From contig NZ_JAALDL010000001.1 of NCBI RefSeq assembly GCF_011045095.1, positions 558,562 to 622,561 on the forward strand: DNA of 64,000 nt. Reading direction: 5' to 3'. Below are positions 25,753 through 35,354 of the stretch, in pieces (the first letter of the stretch is position 1; every line of letters begins with the position of its first letter). This DNA comes from Grimontia sedimenti. GTDB taxonomy: Bacteria > Pseudomonadota > Gammaproteobacteria > Enterobacterales > Vibrionaceae. Both the position numbers and the translations under genes were made by a program. The notes beneath the pieces are model-generated. The model was not told where the DNA came from and did no database searches. It worked only from the letters and a program-made list of their open reading frames with translations.

Positions 25753-27167
25753 ATGTCGGAGCTTGCCATAGACCTGGCGCGAATTCAGTTTGCGTTCACT
25801 GTGTCTTTTCACATCATATTCCCTGCCTTTTCTATCGGGCTTGCCAGCTATATCACGGTGCTGGAAGCGCTGCACTTGAAAACCAAGCAGCATCAATACC
25901 TTGAGCTTTCAAAGTACTGGACGAAAATTTTTGCTGTGACGTTTGGTATGGGTGTAGTGAGCGGTATCGTCATGAGTTACCAGTTCGGCACGAACTGGGG
26001 TGTCTTCTCCGACAAAACCGGCCCAGTGCTCGGGCCTTTGATGGGTTATGAAGTGCTTACCGCGTTTTTCCTCGAAGCGGGTTTCCTCGGCATCATGCTT
26101 TTCGGTCGCGAGCGAGTCGGTCCTAAACTTCATTTCCTGGCCGTTGCAGTCGTCGCATTTGGCACTTTACTATCCGCCACTTGGATACTGTCAGTAAACA
26201 GTTGGATGCAAACACCTGCAGGGTTTGATTTCAATGACAAAGGCCAATTTATCGTCACGGACTGGTTTGAAGTCGTGTTCAATCCGTCCTTCCCGTACCG
26301 CCTGGTTCACATGGTCATTGCTGCGTATCTGACAACGGCCTTTATGGTTGCAGGTGTCGGTGCTTGGCATTTACTGCGCGCGCTCACAATGAGCTGGGCC
26401 GGATAAGCCTTTCGATGGGCATGTGGATGGCGGTTTTGGTTACACCAATTCAAATTGTGGCCGGTGACCTTCATGGGCTTAACACGTTGGAACACCAGCC
26501 TATGAAAGTAGCGGCGATGGAAGGACACTTCGAAACCCAAAAAGGTGCGCCGCTTATCCTGTTTGGTATTCCAAATGAAGAGACCGAAACGGTTGACTAC
26601 AAAGTTGAAATTCCAAAATTGGGTAGCATTATTCTTACCCATTCCATTGATGGCGAGATCAAAGGTCTTAAGTCGGTTCCGCCTGAAGAAAGGCCGCCTG
26701 TTGCTACTGTGTTCTGGAGTTTCCGAATTATGGTGGCTATTGGTTTTTTAATGCTGGGAATGGGGTTGGTGTCCCTGTGGCTACGTTACAAGAAAACCTT
26801 GTATGAAACGGCTTGGTTCCTAAGGACCTGCGTATATGCCGCGCCTTGTGGCTTTTTGGCGATATTGGCGGGATGGGTGACTACCGAAGTAGGGCGTCAG
26901 CCATACACGGTATACGGATTACTCCGAACCTCAGAATCCGTGTCGCCGATTGATGCCAGTGCGGTCGGTGCTTCGCTCGCCGTGTTCGTGGTGGTCTATT
27001 TCGTGATATTTGGTGCGGGTATCTACTACTTACTGAAACTGATGAGAAAATCGCCGACCAAGTACGAGCAGGATTTGGACGGGCGCATTGTTACCCGACT
27101 TTCACATGGTAACTCAACCAAAGATCTTACTGTGAATCCAGAGCCCGCTTCAGGTAAGGAGTCATAA
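25753..27167 (+). pseudogene. cioA: Cyanide-insensitive-type bd oxidase subunit I, frameshifted (CioA/CydA-like)
   Basis: Two overlapping frames together give a full subunit I of about 471 residues. Frame one runs to the stop at 26404-26406, and frame two continues to 27167. The break is in the GC repeat at about 26371-26380, just after Gly-Ala-Trp-His-Leu-Leu-Arg; one base is missing. The C-terminal part has the short Q loop and Gly-Arg-Gln-Pro-Tyr-Thr-Val-Tyr-Gly-Leu-Leu-Arg-Thr, typical of CIO rather than CydA. ATG 25753 has GGAG upstream. The product would be a quinol oxidase insensitive to cyanide. An intact cioB and small subunit follow, so either the mutation is recent or it is a sequencing error. 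Confidence 0.8.
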
Positions 27168-28165
27168 TGGATTACGCACTTATCTGGGCGGTGATAATCG
27201 CTTTTGCCGTATTCGCTTATGTCATTCTTGATGGCTTCGACCTTGGTGTTGGCATACTTTTCCCCTCGTTAAATGACGACGAGAAAGATGCCGCGATGAA
27301 CTCCATCGCACCTATTTGGGATGGTAATGAAACTTGGCTGGTATTGGGTGGGGGAGGACTGTTTGCGGTCTTCCCTTTGGCGTATGCCATCATCATGCCT
27401 GCTGTCTACGCACCCATTATTGCAATGCTGATTGGTCTGATATTTCGTGGTGTTGCGTTTGAGTATCGCTATCGTACCAAAAAGGGTCGTTACCTATGGG
27501 ACTGGTCTTTCGCGGGTGGCTCGATGGTGGCAACCTTTTCCCAAGGGATGATCCTCGGCACCCTGTTGCAAGGAATTGAAGTTGCCGATAGACAATACGC
27601 AGGGGGCTGGTTTGACTGGCTGACGCCTTTTTCCCTCTTCTGTGGTCTTGCAGTAACCGCAGGATATACCTTGCTCGGTGGCTGCTGGCTGCTAATTAAG
27701 ACTTCCGGGAGTATCGAAGAAAAACTCTTTCCAAAGTGCAAAAAACTCACCTTCTTGTTCCTCGGAGCCATTGGTGTGGTGAGTGTTTGGCTTCCGTTTA
27801 TCTCCAGCGATATCGCCGCGAGATGGTTTACTTTCCCGAATGCTGCGGGCTTTTTCCTTATTCCGGCCATTTCAGCGTTCGCGGCTTACCAACTCTGGCA
27901 CTCCTTGAGTTTGCGTCGCGCTGGAGCAGCGTACTGCTGGACACTCATGATATATCTGATGGCATTTGCCGGTTTTGCCATCAGCATATTCCCTTACATG
28001 GTGCCTAGAGCAGTGACCCTTTGGGATGCGGCTGCACCAGACAATAGCCTTGCATTCCTGTTCGCTGGCGCTGTGGTTTTGCTGCCAATCATCATCATTT
28101 ATTCGGCATATTCCTACTGGGTGTTCCGCGGGAAGGTCAGAGCTGACGAGGGGTATCATGAATAA
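27167..28165 (+). CDS. cioB: Cyanide-insensitive-type bd oxidase subunit II (CioB/CydB-like)
   Basis: This 332-residue CydB-family membrane protein has about nine hydrophobic helices. The N-terminal signature is Phe-Ala-Tyr-Val-Ile-Leu-Asp-Gly-Phe-Asp-Leu-Gly-Val-Gly, and Ile-Ala-Pro-Ile-Trp-Asp-Gly-Asn-Glu-Thr-Trp-Leu follows. It is shorter than the canonical CydB encoded at 32091 (378 residues), as expected for CIO-type subunits. Its ATG overlaps the stop codon of the broken cioA gene, so it depends on cioA translation. It forms the quinol oxidase with subunit I. Confidence 0.9.
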   Translation: MDYALIWAVIIAFAVFAYVILDGFDLGVGILFPSLNDDEKDAAMNSIAPIWDGNETWLVLGGGGLFAVFPLAYAIIMPAVYAPIIAMLIGLIFRGVAFEYRYRTKKGRYLWDWSFAGGSMVATFSQGMILGTLLQGIEVADRQYAGGWFDWLTPFSLFCGLAVTAGYTLLGGCWLLIKTSGSIEEKLFPKCKKLTFLFLGAIGVVSVWLPFISSDIAARWFTFPNAAGFFLIPAISAFAAYQLWHSLSLRRAGAAYCWTLMIYLMAFAGFAISIFPYMVPRAVTLWDAAAPDNSLAFLFAGAVVLLPIIIIYSAYSYWVFRGKVRADEGYHE

Positions 28166-28277
28166 ACAGGGCAAAGCGTTTGCGTGGTTTGTCGGCCTTT
28201 GGCTAGCGGGTGTGCTAGCAGTGACGGCACTTGCCTATTTCATTCGTTACACGATGCAGTGGGTCGGATTAGTCTGA
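28158..28277 (+). CDS. DUF2474-type small subunit of the CIO oxidase
   Basis: This 39-residue single-helix protein overlaps the cioB end by 8 bp. The charged N-terminus (Met-Asn-Lys-Gln-Gly-Lys) followed by Trp-Phe-Val-Gly-Leu-Trp-Leu-Ala-Gly and a second hydrophobic stretch fits the DUF2474 proteins that accompany CIO-type oxidases, analogous to CydX. It probably stabilises the haem centre. Confidence 0.75.
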   Translation: MNKQGKAFAWFVGLWLAGVLAVTALAYFIRYTMQWVGLV

Positions 28278-28379
28278 TCGCATAGCCATTTCAATTACAC
28301 GCTCGGCTTTAAAACTGGATATCTATCCAGTTGTTCATTATCCTAACCACAATTATTAGCAACAATTTGAGTTTTGATT

Positions 28380-29009
28380 GTGATTGGCCGATTACGCGGA
28401 ATTTTGCTTGAAAAGCAACCCCCTGAAATCCTGCTGGAAGTTAATGGCGTGGGTTACGAAGTCAGTATGCCTATGAGCTGCTTCTATGAATTGCCAGAAG
28501 TGGGTGAAGAAGCGATTGTTTACACTCACTTCGTCGTACGTGAAGACGCGCAACTCCTCTATGGGTTTAACACCACCATCGAACGTGCTTTATTCCGCGA
28601 AGTCATCAAAGCCAATGGCGTCGGTCCTAAATTGGGTCTGGCGATTCTTTCCGGTATGACGGCAACTCAATTTGTCGACAGCGTAGAACGTGAAGATGTC
28701 TCAACGCTGGTGAAAATCCCTGGCGTAGGTAAGAAAACCGCAGAGCGTTTGGTGATCGAAATGCGTGATCGCCTGAAAAACTGGCATGCCTTCGACCTGT
28801 TTACCCCACATGCCGATGCAGCGGCCCGCCGTGCGGCAAGCAATGAAACCGTCGTTGCTGCATCGAATGATCCGAAAGATGAAGCGATAAGTGCGCTTAT
28901 CGCGCTGGGCTACAAAGCTGCACAGGCTGAGAAAGTGGTCAAGCAAGTGGCCGTTGATGGCATGAAGAGCGAGGCGATCATCCGTGATGCGCTGCGTTCA
29001 ATGGTCTAA
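28380..29009 (+). CDS. ruvA: Holliday junction branch-migration subunit RuvA
   Basis: RuvA has 209 residues in this reading. It binds the four-way junction and loads RuvB. The N-terminal OB domain starts Met-Ile-Gly-Arg-Leu-Arg-Gly. Helix-hairpin-helix motifs lie at Asn-Gly-Val-Gly-Pro-Lys-Leu-Gly-Leu and [10 protein letters not shown]. The flexible C-terminal domain III contacts RuvB. GTG at 28380 gives the family-typical N-terminus; a TTG two codons earlier is less likely. It is 14 bp from ruvB and is separated from ruvC by accessory genes. Confidence 0.96.
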   Translation: MIGRLRGILLEKQPPEILLEVNGVGYEVSMPMSCFYELPEVGEEAIVYTHFVVREDAQLLYGFNTTIERALFREVIKANGVGPKLGLAILSGMTATQFVDSVEREDVSTLVKIPGVGKKTAERLVIEMRDRLKNWHAFDLFTPHADAAARRAASNETVVAASNDPKDEAISALIALGYKAAQAEKVVKQVAVDGMKSEAIIRDALRSMV

Positions 29010-29023
29010 TAGGGTGATTTGGA

Positions 29024-30031
29024 ATGATTGAAGCTGATCGACTGATGGGCACGGTACCCCCGAGCCGCGAAGACGACGTCATTGACCGCGCTATTCGCCC
29101 AAAGATGCTGTCGGATTATCAAGGTCAGGATCACGTCCGTGATCAGATGGAAATCTTTATTCATGCGGCGCGTAAACGTGAAGAAGCCCTCGACCATTTG
29201 CTGATCTTTGGGCCTCCAGGTCTGGGTAAAACCACGTTGGCAAATATTGTTGCTAACGAGATGGAAGTGAATATCCGCACGACTTCCGGGCCTGTCCTTG
29301 AAAAAGCAGGTGATTTGGCGGCGCTTCTGACCAATCTTGAGCCAAACGATGTGCTTTTCATTGATGAAATTCACCGCTTGAGTCCGGTGGTGGAAGAAGT
29401 GTTGTATCCAGCGATGGAAGACTACCAACTGGATATCATGATTGGTGAAGGCCCGGCTGCGCGTTCTATCAAGATTGACTTGCCACCATTTACGCTAGTG
29501 GGCGCAACGACACGTGCTGGCTCATTGACCTCGCCACTGCGTGACCGCTTCGGCATTACTCAGCGCCTTGAGTACTACAACATTGCCGACCTCAAAGGGA
29601 TCGTTCAACGCAGCGCGAATTGCCTGAATCTGGATATGGATGAAGAAGGTGCATTTGAAATCGCGAGACGTGCCCGCGGTACACCGCGTATTGCGAACCG
29701 TCTGCTTCGCCGTGTTCGCGACTATGCCGAGGTTAAAGCTGATGGTCGTATCAATGCGGATGTGGCATCAAAAGCGTTGGACATGTTGGATGTAGATAAC
29801 CAAGGTTTCGATTACATGGACAGAAAGCTTCTCACTGCAATTATCGAGAAGTTTGACGGCGGTCCGGTTGGTTTGGATAACCTTGCCGCGGCAATTGGTG
29901 AAGCCAAAGACACAATCGAAGATGTGTTAGAGCCTTATCTTATCCAACAAGGCTACTTGCAGCGCACCCCAAGAGGGCGTATTGCAAGTCAGCGAGCATA
30001 TCTTCATTTTGGATTTGATATGCCTGAGTGA
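29024..30031 (+). CDS. ruvB: Holliday junction branch-migration ATPase RuvB
   Basis: The 335-residue AAA+ ATPase has Walker A Gly-Pro-Pro-Gly-Leu-Gly-Lys-Thr-Thr near residue 65 and Walker B Leu-Phe-Ile-Asp-Glu-Ile-His. It also has sensor 1 in Gly-Ala-Thr-Thr-Arg-Ala-Gly and a C-terminal winged helix ending with Gln-Arg-Thr-Pro-Arg-Gly-Arg. It drives branch migration with RuvA. A terminator follows at 30058-30082. Confidence 0.98.
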   Translation: MIEADRLMGTVPPSREDDVIDRAIRPKMLSDYQGQDHVRDQMEIFIHAARKREEALDHLLIFGPPGLGKTTLANIVANEMEVNIRTTSGPVLEKAGDLAALLTNLEPNDVLFIDEIHRLSPVVEEVLYPAMEDYQLDIMIGEGPAARSIKIDLPPFTLVGATTRAGSLTSPLRDRFGITQRLEYYNIADLKGIVQRSANCLNLDMDEEGAFEIARRARGTPRIANRLLRRVRDYAEVKADGRINADVASKALDMLDVDNQGFDYMDRKLLTAIIEKFDGGPVGLDNLAAAIGEAKDTIEDVLEPYLIQQGYLQRTPRGRIASQRAYLHFGFDMPE

Positions 30032-30057
30032 GCAAGCACCACTATCTTCCTCTTTTC

Positions 30058-30095
30058 AAAGGCTGGCCTAGTGTCAGCCTTTGCTATTTTTCCTC
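30058..30095 (+). terminator. Rho-independent terminator of ruvAB
   Basis: An 8-bp stem AAAGGCTG/CAGCCTTT (30058-30065 and 30075-30082) with a 9-base loop is followed by a T-rich stretch, 27 bp beyond the ruvB stop codon. Confidence 0.75.
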
Positions 30096-30222
30096 CCTGA
30101 ACAATACTTCTAGTGCAAATGTCGCGTGCTAGAAGATTTCAATATCTGCCAACGTCTAATTTGGGTTTTGTTTTGATCTGGATCTTGAATTCAAACGATT
30201 TAAACGCCCGGAGTTGATTAAT

Positions 30223-30236
30223 TTGACAGCAGTCAA
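30223..30236. promoter_or_regulatory. FNR-like palindrome upstream of cydA
   Basis: TTGAC-AGCA-GTCAA is a perfect palindrome and matches 8 of 10 positions of the FNR consensus TTGAT-N4-ATCAA. It lies about 250 bp upstream of cydA. Oxygen control of cydAB by FNR and ArcA is known in enterobacteria, so the site is plausible, but the rest of the long leader (30100-30489) was not resolved into promoters. Confidence 0.4.
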
Positions 30237-30489
30237 TGTGAGATCGCTCCAAAGGCTTTGAAGCTCGTCCCCAGAATGTTTAGTATTAGCTGGCACTATA
30301 TTAGGAGATGCTTAACAAAATCCTAACCAGTGCGGCACATTCGTGCAACATAAAGAGGGATGGCTGTTTACACAGTCCCCGTAAGGAAGCTCAGTTAAGC
30401 GCGAGCTGTATGGCTCGCAGGTGATTAAGCATTTACTTAACGATACGTAAGTGTCGTGCGTCAGTCAGCCTGACGATGAAGGAGTTACT

Positions 30490-32076
30490 ATGTTAACTGA
30501 TATTGTTGATCTGTCGCGGTTACAGTTTGCACTGACTGCGATGTATCACTTCTTGTTTGTCCCACTGACTCTGGGTATGGCATTCCTGCTAGCCATCATG
30601 GAGTCGTTGTATGTGATGACCGATAAGCAGATCTACAAGGACATGACCAAGTTCTGGGGTAAGCTGTTTGGTATTAACTTCGCGTTGGGCGTCGCTACCG
30701 GCCTCACCATGGAGTTCCAGTTTGGTACTAACTGGGCATACTATTCTCACTATGTCGGCGATATTTTCGGTGCCCCTCTGGCGATCGAAGCGCTGATGGC
30801 CTTCTTCCTGGAATCTACCCTTGTCGGTATGTTCTTCTTCGGTTGGGACCGTCTCTCCAAGCGCCAACACCTTACTGTCACTTGGCTGACCGCCATTGGC
30901 TCCAACTTTTCTGCGCTTTGGATTCTCGTCGCTAACGGCTGGATGCAAAATCCTGTGGGTGCAGAGTTCAACTTCGAAAGCATGCGAATGGAAATGGTGA
31001 GCTTTGCTGAAGTTGTACTTAACCCGGTTGCGCAGGTGAAATTTGTTCACACTGTTGCTGCAGGTTACACCACAGGTGCTATGTTCGTTCTGGGTATCAG
31101 TGCTTACTACCTGCTGAAAGGTCGTGACGTTGCGTTTGCTCGTCGCTCTTTCGCGATTGCTGCTTCATTTGGTATGGCGGGCATTCTGTCTACTATCGTA
31201 CTGGGTGACGAATCTGGCTATGAGTTGGGCGACGTTCAGAAAGTCAAACTGGCCGCCATCGAAGCAGAATGGCACACAGAGCCAGCACCAGCTGCTTTCA
31301 CCGTATTTGGTTTCCCTAACCAAGAGACCATGGAAACCGATTACGCGATTAAAATCCCATACGTGATGGGTATCATCGCGACACGTTCTTTCGACAAGCA
31401 AGTAACGGGTCTACATGACATCGTTGATGAGCACGAAGCACGTATCCGTAACGGTATGATTGCTTACGGTTTGCTTGAGAAACTGCGTGCAGGTGAAAGA
31501 ACACCTGAAAACCTGGCTGCGTTTGATGACGTGAAGAAAGACCTAGGTTTTGGTCTCCTGCTAAAACAACAAACACCAAACGTTGTTGATGCGACAGAAG
31601 CACAAATCAAACAAGCGGCAAAAGACTCTATTCCTCAGGTAGCACCGCTATTCTGGAGCTTCCGCATCATGGTAGCGTGTGGCTTCGCCATGCTGTTCAT
31701 CTTCGGTATGGCGTTCTACCAGACTTGTCGCCAGAAAATCGATGAAAAACCATGGCTTCTAAAACTGGCTCTGTTTGGTATTCCATTGCCGTGGATTGCC
31801 TGTGAAGCAGGTTGGTTCGTTGCTGAGTATGGTCGTCAGCCTTGGGCGGTGGGTGAAATTCTGCCAGTGCACATGGCAGCATCTAATCTTCCTGCGTCAG
31901 AAATCATCACTTCACTGGTTGCGATCGTTGCACTGTACACAGTGTTCTTGATTGCTGAAGTGTACCTGATGGTTAAATTCGCGCGCTTAGGCCCTAGCAG
32001 CCTAAAAACAGGCCGTTATCACTTTGAAAAGCTAAAGAGCCCGGAAACGGATCTTGCGCGTCAAGTTGAAGCATAA
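30490..32076 (+). CDS. cydA: Cytochrome bd-I ubiquinol oxidase subunit I
   Basis: CydA has 528 residues from Met-Leu-Thr-Asp-Ile-Val, chosen because AAGGAG lies directly upstream; a longer reading adds 13 unsupported residues. The long Q loop (about 245-390), with Gly-Asp-Glu-Ser-Gly-Tyr-Glu-Leu-Gly and Leu-Ala-Ala-Ile-Glu-Ala-Glu-Trp, and [12 protein letters not shown] mark it as a bd-I type rather than CIO. It oxidises quinol and reduces oxygen with high affinity. First gene of cydABX-ybgE. Confidence 0.97.
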   Translation: MLTDIVDLSRLQFALTAMYHFLFVPLTLGMAFLLAIMESLYVMTDKQIYKDMTKFWGKLFGINFALGVATGLTMEFQFGTNWAYYSHYVGDIFGAPLAIEALMAFFLESTLVGMFFFGWDRLSKRQHLTVTWLTAIGSNFSALWILVANGWMQNPVGAEFNFESMRMEMVSFAEVVLNPVAQVKFVHTVAAGYTTGAMFVLGISAYYLLKGRDVAFARRSFAIAASFGMAGILSTIVLGDESGYELGDVQKVKLAAIEAEWHTEPAPAAFTVFGFPNQETMETDYAIKIPYVMGIIATRSFDKQVTGLHDIVDEHEARIRNGMIAYGLLEKLRAGERTPENLAAFDDVKKDLGFGLLLKQQTPNVVDATEAQIKQAAKDSIPQVAPLFWSFRIMVACGFAMLFIFGMAFYQTCRQKIDEKPWLLKLALFGIPLPWIACEAGWFVAEYGRQPWAVGEILPVHMAASNLPASEIITSLVAIVALYTVFLIAEVYLMVKFARLGPSSLKTGRYHFEKLKSPETDLARQVEA

Positions 32077-32090
32077 GGAGAGCGTGAGAC

Positions 32091-33227
32091 ATGTTTGAAT
32101 ACGAGATTCTACGTCTGATCTGGTGGGCACTGATTGGTGTTCTGCTGATCGGCTTCGCGATTACCGATGGCTTTGATATGGGTGTCGGCGCGTTGGTGCC
32201 AGTTATTGGTAAAACCGATAACGAGCGTCGCGTAATGATTAACTCCATTGCGCCTCATTGGGATGGTAACCAAGTTTGGTTGATCACCGCTGGTGGTGCG
32301 CTGTTCGCAGCGTGGCCGTTGGTCTATGCAGTGTCGTTCTCAGGTTTCTACCTGGCTATGATTCTGACACTGGCGGCTTTGTGGTTCCGTCCTATTGGTT
32401 TTGACTACCGTTCGAAAATTGAAGACCCACGCTGGCGTAAAACCTGGGACTGGGGCATTTTTGTGGGTAGCTTCGTGCCGCCAATCATCTTTGGTGTGGC
32501 ATTTGGTAACTTGCTGCAAGGGGTACCGTTTGAACTGAACGAGTTCCTGATCCCAACTTACCGTGGTTCTTTCTTTGGCCTGCTGAATCCGTTTGCGATT
32601 CTATGTGGCTTGGTCAGCTTGTTCATGATCGTGACGCAAGGCGCGACTTACCTTCAGATGAAAACCACCGATGCGCTGCACGTCCGCGCACGTAACGTGG
32701 CGCAGATTTCTGCGATTCTGACTGCGGTATGTTTTGCACTTGCTGGCTTCTGGGCGCAAAGCATTGAAGGCTATGTGATCACCAGCGAAATCATGACCAA
32801 TGCAACGTCGAACCCATTGAACAAAGAAGTGATGACCTTAACTGGTGCACTGTTCAATAACTACGAAGCTTACCCGCTACTGTGGGCTGCACCGGCGTTG
32901 GCGGTATTTATGCCACTGTTGGTTGCTGTATGTGCGCGTTTCGAGCGTGACGGTTTTGCGTTCTTGTTCAACAGCCTTGCAATTGCGGGTGTGATTTTGA
33001 CGGCAGGTTTTGCGATGTTCCCATTCGTGATGCCTTCTAGCTTGTTCCCAGATCACAGCCTAACAATGTGGGATGCGACGTCGAGCGAGTTGACGCTGAA
33101 CATTATGACGGGCGTAGCGATTGTGATGGTGCCAATCATCCTGTCTTACACCGCATGGTGTTACTACAAGATGTTCGGCCGTCTTGATGACAAGTTCATC
33201 GAAGAAAACAAAACCTCACTGTACTAA
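32091..33227 (+). CDS. cydB: Cytochrome bd-I ubiquinol oxidase subunit II
   Basis: This 378-residue membrane protein is full length for CydB. It opens with Met-Phe-Glu-Tyr-Glu-Ile-Leu-Arg and has Ile-Thr-Asp-Gly-Phe-Asp-Met-Gly-Val-Gly and Ile-Ala-Pro-His-Trp-Asp-Gly-Asn-Gln-Val-Trp. It pairs with CydA in the haem b/d oxidase. It is 14 bp downstream of cydA and 15 bp upstream of cydX. Confidence 0.97.
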   Translation: MFEYEILRLIWWALIGVLLIGFAITDGFDMGVGALVPVIGKTDNERRVMINSIAPHWDGNQVWLITAGGALFAAWPLVYAVSFSGFYLAMILTLAALWFRPIGFDYRSKIEDPRWRKTWDWGIFVGSFVPPIIFGVAFGNLLQGVPFELNEFLIPTYRGSFFGLLNPFAILCGLVSLFMIVTQGATYLQMKTTDALHVRARNVAQISAILTAVCFALAGFWAQSIEGYVITSEIMTNATSNPLNKEVMTLTGALFNNYEAYPLLWAAPALAVFMPLLVAVCARFERDGFAFLFNSLAIAGVILTAGFAMFPFVMPSSLFPDHSLTMWDATSSELTLNIMTGVAIVMVPIILSYTAWCYYKMFGRLDDKFIEENKTSLY

Positions 33228-33242
33228 GAGAAGGAGTTAACC

Positions 33243-33353
33243 ATGTGGTATTTCGCTTGGATTCTGGGTGTATTGCTGGCGTGCTCGTTCGGTATTATCA
33301 ATGCGCTTTGGTTAGAACACACTGAAGCCATGGATCGTGACAGTGAAGAATAA
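33243..33353 (+). CDS. cydX: Cytochrome bd accessory subunit CydX
   Basis: This 36-residue single-helix peptide starts Met-Trp-Tyr-Phe-Ala-Trp-Ile-Leu-Gly, the recognised CydX signature, with an AGAAGGAG ribosome site. CydX is needed for stable haem binding in CydAB. The C-terminus is acidic (Asp-Ser-Glu-Glu). The end overlaps the start of ybgE. Confidence 0.92.
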   Translation: MWYFAWILGVLLACSFGIINALWLEHTEAMDRDSEE

Positions 33354-33648
33354 GTTCACGACTATGCTAGACGGTCTGCATGACCGTCTTCATATCCGTG
33401 TGCTCATGCTGTTATCGCTGGCAATGGCGCTAACATGCGGCGGGTTAGTCATGTGGGATCCTCAGACTTTCGCAGATAAGATTGGGGGCTTCACTGTTGC
33501 CAACGGTCCTGCACTGATTTGGGCAACCTGTACCGGAATGATCCACGGTATGGCGTTCAAACCACGATTCTGGCTTTGGCAGCTCGTTTTCTTTCCACCG
33601 TTTGCGTGGGTAGTGATGAGTTTTGTGCTTGTAAAAGCATTTCTTTGA
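33337..33648 (+). CDS. ybgE: Cyd operon protein YbgE
   Basis: This small membrane protein of up to 103 residues has three hydrophobic segments. Its family features are Met-Trp-Asp-Pro near the end of helix 1 and Ile-His-Gly-Met-Ala-Phe-Lys-Pro-Arg before the last helix. It is the usual fourth gene of cydABX-ybgE. Its role is unclear. The start is uncertain: GTG 33337 and GTG 33343 overlap cydX, and ATG 33364 would avoid the overlap. Confidence 0.85.
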   Translation: MTVKNKFTTMLDGLHDRLHIRVLMLLSLAMALTCGGLVMWDPQTFADKIGGFTVANGPALIWATCTGMIHGMAFKPRFWLWQLVFFPPFAWVVMSFVLVKAFL

Positions 33649-33674
33649 CATCCCGTTGTAACACTCTGTTACCG

Positions 33675-33710
33675 ACAGCCCGGCTTAAAACAGCTGGGCT
33701 GTTTTATTTT
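33675..33710 (+). terminator. Rho-independent terminator of the cyd operon
   Basis: An 11-bp stem with one G-T pair (33675-33685 against 33692-33702) is followed by TTTTATTTT. It separates cydABX-ybgE from ybgC-tol. Confidence 0.85.
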
Positions 33711-33814
33711 GCGCCATTCGTGACCAGCCTCGTCGCTTGGTGCTTTTATTACACTGAGTAAGTCAGTTATAGTATTTCGCTAAACCTTACTATGGATTTC
33801 AGGTAATTATCAGG

Positions 33815-34228
33815 ATGAGGAGTCTCCATCCGTTCTGCTGGCCTGTTCGCATCTACTACGAAGACACCGATACTGGTGGGATCGTCTATCATGCGAACTA
33901 CCTCAAATACTTCGAGCGTGCGAGAACAGAACTTCTGCGCAGCATTGGTGTCCATCAACATACGTTATTTGAAGAACATACGGCGTTTGTCGTACGTCAT
34001 ATGGACATCGATTTCCTCAAAGGCGCAAGGCTTGACGAAGAACTTACCGTTCAAACAACGGTACCTGAAGTTCGTCGGGCGACCCTCACATTCTGTCAAG
34101 ATTTGGTGAATTCAGAAGGCGATGTGTTGTGTCGTGCCACCGTTAAGGTAGCCTGTGTCGATTCTGAGAAAATGAAGCCGAAATCCATCCCTAAATCGAT
34201 TCAATCGGAGATTTTAAGTGAGCGCTGA
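33815..34228 (+). CDS. ybgC: Tol-Pal-associated acyl-CoA thioesterase YbgC
   Basis: The 137-residue hot-dog-fold thioesterase has the 4-hydroxybenzoyl-CoA-thioesterase-like motif [15 protein letters not shown] near residues 14-28, with the catalytic Asp. It hydrolyses short-chain acyl-CoA or acyl-ACP and has been tied to phospholipid metabolism. It overlaps the tolQ start by 11 bp, the standard first gene of the tol-pal cluster. Confidence 0.95.
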   Translation: MRSLHPFCWPVRIYYEDTDTGGIVYHANYLKYFERARTELLRSIGVHQHTLFEEHTAFVVRHMDIDFLKGARLDEELTVQTTVPEVRRATLTFCQDLVNSEGDVLCRATVKVACVDSEKMKPKSIPKSIQSEILSER

Positions 34229-34904
34229 ACTTTCAATTCTTGATCTGTTCTTGCAGGCGAGTCTGCTGGTTAAAGCAGTCATGTTGGTTCTGCTGGGCAT
34301 GTCTGTCGTGTCTTGGGCAATGATCATTAAGCGTTCGCAGGTGCTTTCAGAAGCGTCATCGAAAGCGGAGCGTTTTGAAGACAGATTCTGGTCCGGGATG
34401 GACTTGTCTCAACTGTTTCAGGAAGTGCAGGCTCGCAAAGACAACCTGTCAGGCAGTGAGCAAATCTTCTACTCTGGCTTTAAAGAATTTGCCCGTCTTC
34501 ACCGTAGCAACGGCAAAGTGCCGGAAGCGGTGATGGAAGGCACCTCCCGTGCCATGCGCGTATCTCTCTCTAAAGAAGTGGAATCGTTGGAAACCAATCT
34601 GCCATTCCTTGCAACGGTCGGTTCAATCACGCCATACATCGGCCTCTTTGGTACGGTTTGGGGCATCATGCACGCATTTATCGCGCTGGGCGCGGTTAAG
34701 CAAGCGACCCTTGCCATGGTTGCACCGGGTATCGCGGAAGCACTTGTTGCAACTGCAATGGGTCTGTTTGCTGCTATCCCAGCGGTGATGGCGTACAACC
34801 GATTTACTGCGAAAGTGGGCAAGCTTGAGAACAACTACATCAACTTCATGGAAGAGTTTTCGAGCATTCTTCACCGTCAGGCGTTTGCTTCACCGAAGGA
34901 GTAA
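34218..34904 (+). CDS. tolQ: Tol-Pal system proton-channel subunit TolQ
   Basis: The 228-residue inner-membrane protein has three transmembrane segments (about 15-40, 135-160, 170-195) and belongs to the MotA/TolQ/ExbB family. The block [12 protein letters not shown] lies in helix 2. With TolR it uses the proton motive force to energise TolA. It overlaps ybgC and precedes tolR by 3 bp. Confidence 0.97.
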   Translation: MSAELSILDLFLQASLLVKAVMLVLLGMSVVSWAMIIKRSQVLSEASSKAERFEDRFWSGMDLSQLFQEVQARKDNLSGSEQIFYSGFKEFARLHRSNGKVPEAVMEGTSRAMRVSLSKEVESLETNLPFLATVGSITPYIGLFGTVWGIMHAFIALGAVKQATLAMVAPGIAEALVATAMGLFAAIPAVMAYNRFTAKVGKLENNYINFMEEFSSILHRQAFASPKE

Positions 34905-34907
34905 TGT

Positions 34908-35354
34908 ATGCCTTACCAGCGTAAACGGCGGAAAATGAACGCCGAAATCAACGTGGTGCCATACATTGACGTGATGTTGGTACTCTTGATTATTTTCATG
35001 GTGACAGCGCCTTTCGTGACGCAGGGTGTGGATGTGGATCTTCCACAAACATCGAATGCTAAAACGGCAGCGGAGCTTGCAAAAGAAGAAGACAGCGGCG
35101 CGTTTATTATTGTAGAAGTTGATCTGAACGGCGGTTTGGGACTTTCCGTGAATAACGGAGACATGCAACGCGGTCTGTCACTTCAGGATCTACTTATCCG
35201 CGTGAAGGCAGAGCTAGAAATTAACCCTAAATCACCTGTGCTTGTCGGTGGTGATGGACGCGTGCCGTATTCAGAAATCATTCTCACCTTGGATGCATTG
35301 AACCAAGCTGGGGTTTCATCAGTCGGCTTGATGACGGAACCGCTTGATTCATGA
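34908..35354 (+). CDS. tolR: Tol-Pal system protein TolR
   Basis: The 148-residue protein has one N-terminal transmembrane helix containing the proton-carrying Asp in [12 protein letters not shown] (about 22-33). A periplasmic domain follows. It is the partner of TolQ in the proton channel. It overlaps tolA by 4 bp (ATGA). Confidence 0.97.
   Translation: MPYQRKRRKMNAEINVVPYIDVMLVLLIIFMVTAPFVTQGVDVDLPQTSNAKTAAELAKEEDSGAFIIVEVDLNGGLGLSVNNGDMQRGLSLQDLLIRVKAELEINPKSPVLVGGDGRVPYSEIILTLDALNQAGVSSVGLMTEPLDS

Noticed and set aside
26364-26406. Programmed ribosomal frameshift in cioA
   Set aside because: The site is a GC dinucleotide run with no slippery heptamer recognised, and other family members are read in one frame; mutation or sequencing error is simpler.
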